Assembly (NCBI RefSeq): GCF_016055185.1
Contig: NZ_JAECVR010000003.1
Coordinates: forward strand, 124,001-188,000
From: Paenactinomyces guangxiensis
Lineage (GTDB): Bacteria > Bacillota > Bacilli > Thermoactinomycetales > Thermoactinomycetaceae
Length of the DNA: 64,000 bases
Direction: 5' to 3'
Each line of letters begins with the position of its first letter. Positions within the stretch are counted from its first letter, which is position 1. The notes beneath the pieces are model-generated. The model saw nothing but the letters and a program-made list of their open reading frames with translations, was not told the DNA's origin and ran no database searches. The position numbers and the translations under genes were made by a program. Of this stretch, positions 63,497-64,000 are shown piece by piece.

Positions 63497-64000
63497 ATGG
63501 ACGTACAAATTTACTGGAATGAGGAGAAAAAAGGGGTTATACCGTATCCTTCTCTTCCCGCCTTACGACTCCTATGCGAACAACATGGGATCCGAACGCG
63601 GTGGAATGCGGAAGAAAAGAAAATGGAATTATGGGAGGCAAACCTCACAGAAAAAAAAATTTATCTGGAACCAGGCAGCAGCCGGGCACCCCGATCATCT
63701 GATTCAGCACAATATGAAACCGAAATACTGACACAAGTTCAGCATTTTCTTGCTGCGATGGGAGCAGAGGTATTATTGCAGCAAAGTCCGTCAGCTCCTC
63801 AGGATCACGCAGATGTATACATTCAATGTATGGTCAGTCGTATAAAATCGATAAACAATCCGCAGAGCACCCTTGTCCTCCATTCAAACCACCAGAACAA
63901 AAGATTGCTTCATTCAATCCAAAAAGAATTGATTCGAATGGGATTCAATAACAAAGTGAAAAAACGTATAGATAAACGTGATTCCAATCGCTTTATCAAT
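63497..64000 (+). CDS. Amidase-like protein, N-terminal part (runs off window)
   Basis: 168 codons to the window edge, ATG 63497 behind GGAGGGGGG. It begins MDVQIYWNEEKKGVIPYPSL, then QVQHFLAAMGAEVLL, and HSNHQNKRLLHSIQKELIR, which resembles the substrate-facing helix of amidase_3-type N-acetylmuramoyl-L-alanine amidases. The first zinc-binding motif is not obvious. Identification is tentative until the rest is seen. Confidence 0.4.
   Translation, partial: MDVQIYWNEEKKGVIPYPSLPALRLLCEQHGIRTRWNAEEKKMELWEANLTEKKIYLEPGSSRAPRSSDSAQYETEILTQVQHFLAAMGAEVLLQQSPSAPQDHADVYIQCMVSRIKSINNPQSTLVLHSNHQNKRLLHSIQKELIRMGFNNKVKKRIDKRDSNRFIN

Noticed and set aside
1..64000. CRISPR arrays, tRNA and rRNA genes, prophage
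   Set aside because: No regularly spaced repeats, no cloverleaf with conserved TTCRANTC arms, no rRNA-like blocks and no phage structural genes were seen.

Overview
The window looks like a chromosome segment of an endospore-forming member of the Bacillales (Firmicutes). The evidence is gene families: a GerA/GerB/Ger(x)C germinant receptor operon, an SR1/SR1P regulatory RNA next to an arginine decarboxylase, a two-headed bacterial dynamin, the Bacillales-restricted DUF1054, DUF1885 and DUF3055 families, and a spore-polysaccharide type locus. Genus and species cannot be fixed from the sequence alone.

Layout. 1-4.4 kb: housekeeping genes (AP endonuclease, glycerophosphodiesterase, HesB-like protein, leucyl aminopeptidase, DUF1054). 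4.8-6.7 kb: an APC-family transporter overlapped by an AdaA-like alkylation sensor. 6.77-11.74 kb: the 5' part and the 3' part (domains V and VI) of one group II intron, same strand, with a complete germination operon and its own sigma-G-like promoter between them. 11.8-13.6 kb: arginine decarboxylase convergent with an SR1-type dual-function RNA. 13.7-17.3 kb: small regulators and an FtsJ-type methyltransferase. 17.3-19.2 kb: a decayed zone with a dispersed repeat, a broken NUDIX gene joined to a broken dehydrogenase, and further gene tails. 19.3-29.7 kb: PAP2 phosphatase, M23 peptidase, MTA/SAH deaminase, LD-carboxypeptidase, dynamin, a second copy of the repeat, and a DJ-1/PfpI protein. 30-38.7 kb: a GntR regulator and two large secreted family-2 glycosidases. 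38.9-48.8 kb: ung and a peptide/amino-acid catabolic operon (D-threonine-aldolase-like enzyme, reductase, old yellow enzyme, M28 and M20 peptidases, SDR, MFS importer) with a divergently placed-upstream Lrp-type gene on the same strand. 49.9-63 kb: an AT-rich locus of sugar-modifying enzymes, glycosyltransferases (including two CgeB-like proteins), a JAMM protease, a repeat-rich coiled-coil protein and a cysteine-rich structural protein, which I read as a spore-surface glycoprotein locus. The window ends inside an amidase-like gene.

The most unusual observation is the split group II intron bracketing the germinant receptor operon. Other points are a tandem relic of the gerB start, a 37-residue membrane peptide heading the ger operon, a roughly 180 bp repeat placed in the same orientation ahead of two unrelated genes, and a duplicated CgeB/glycosyltransferase module in the spore-surface locus.
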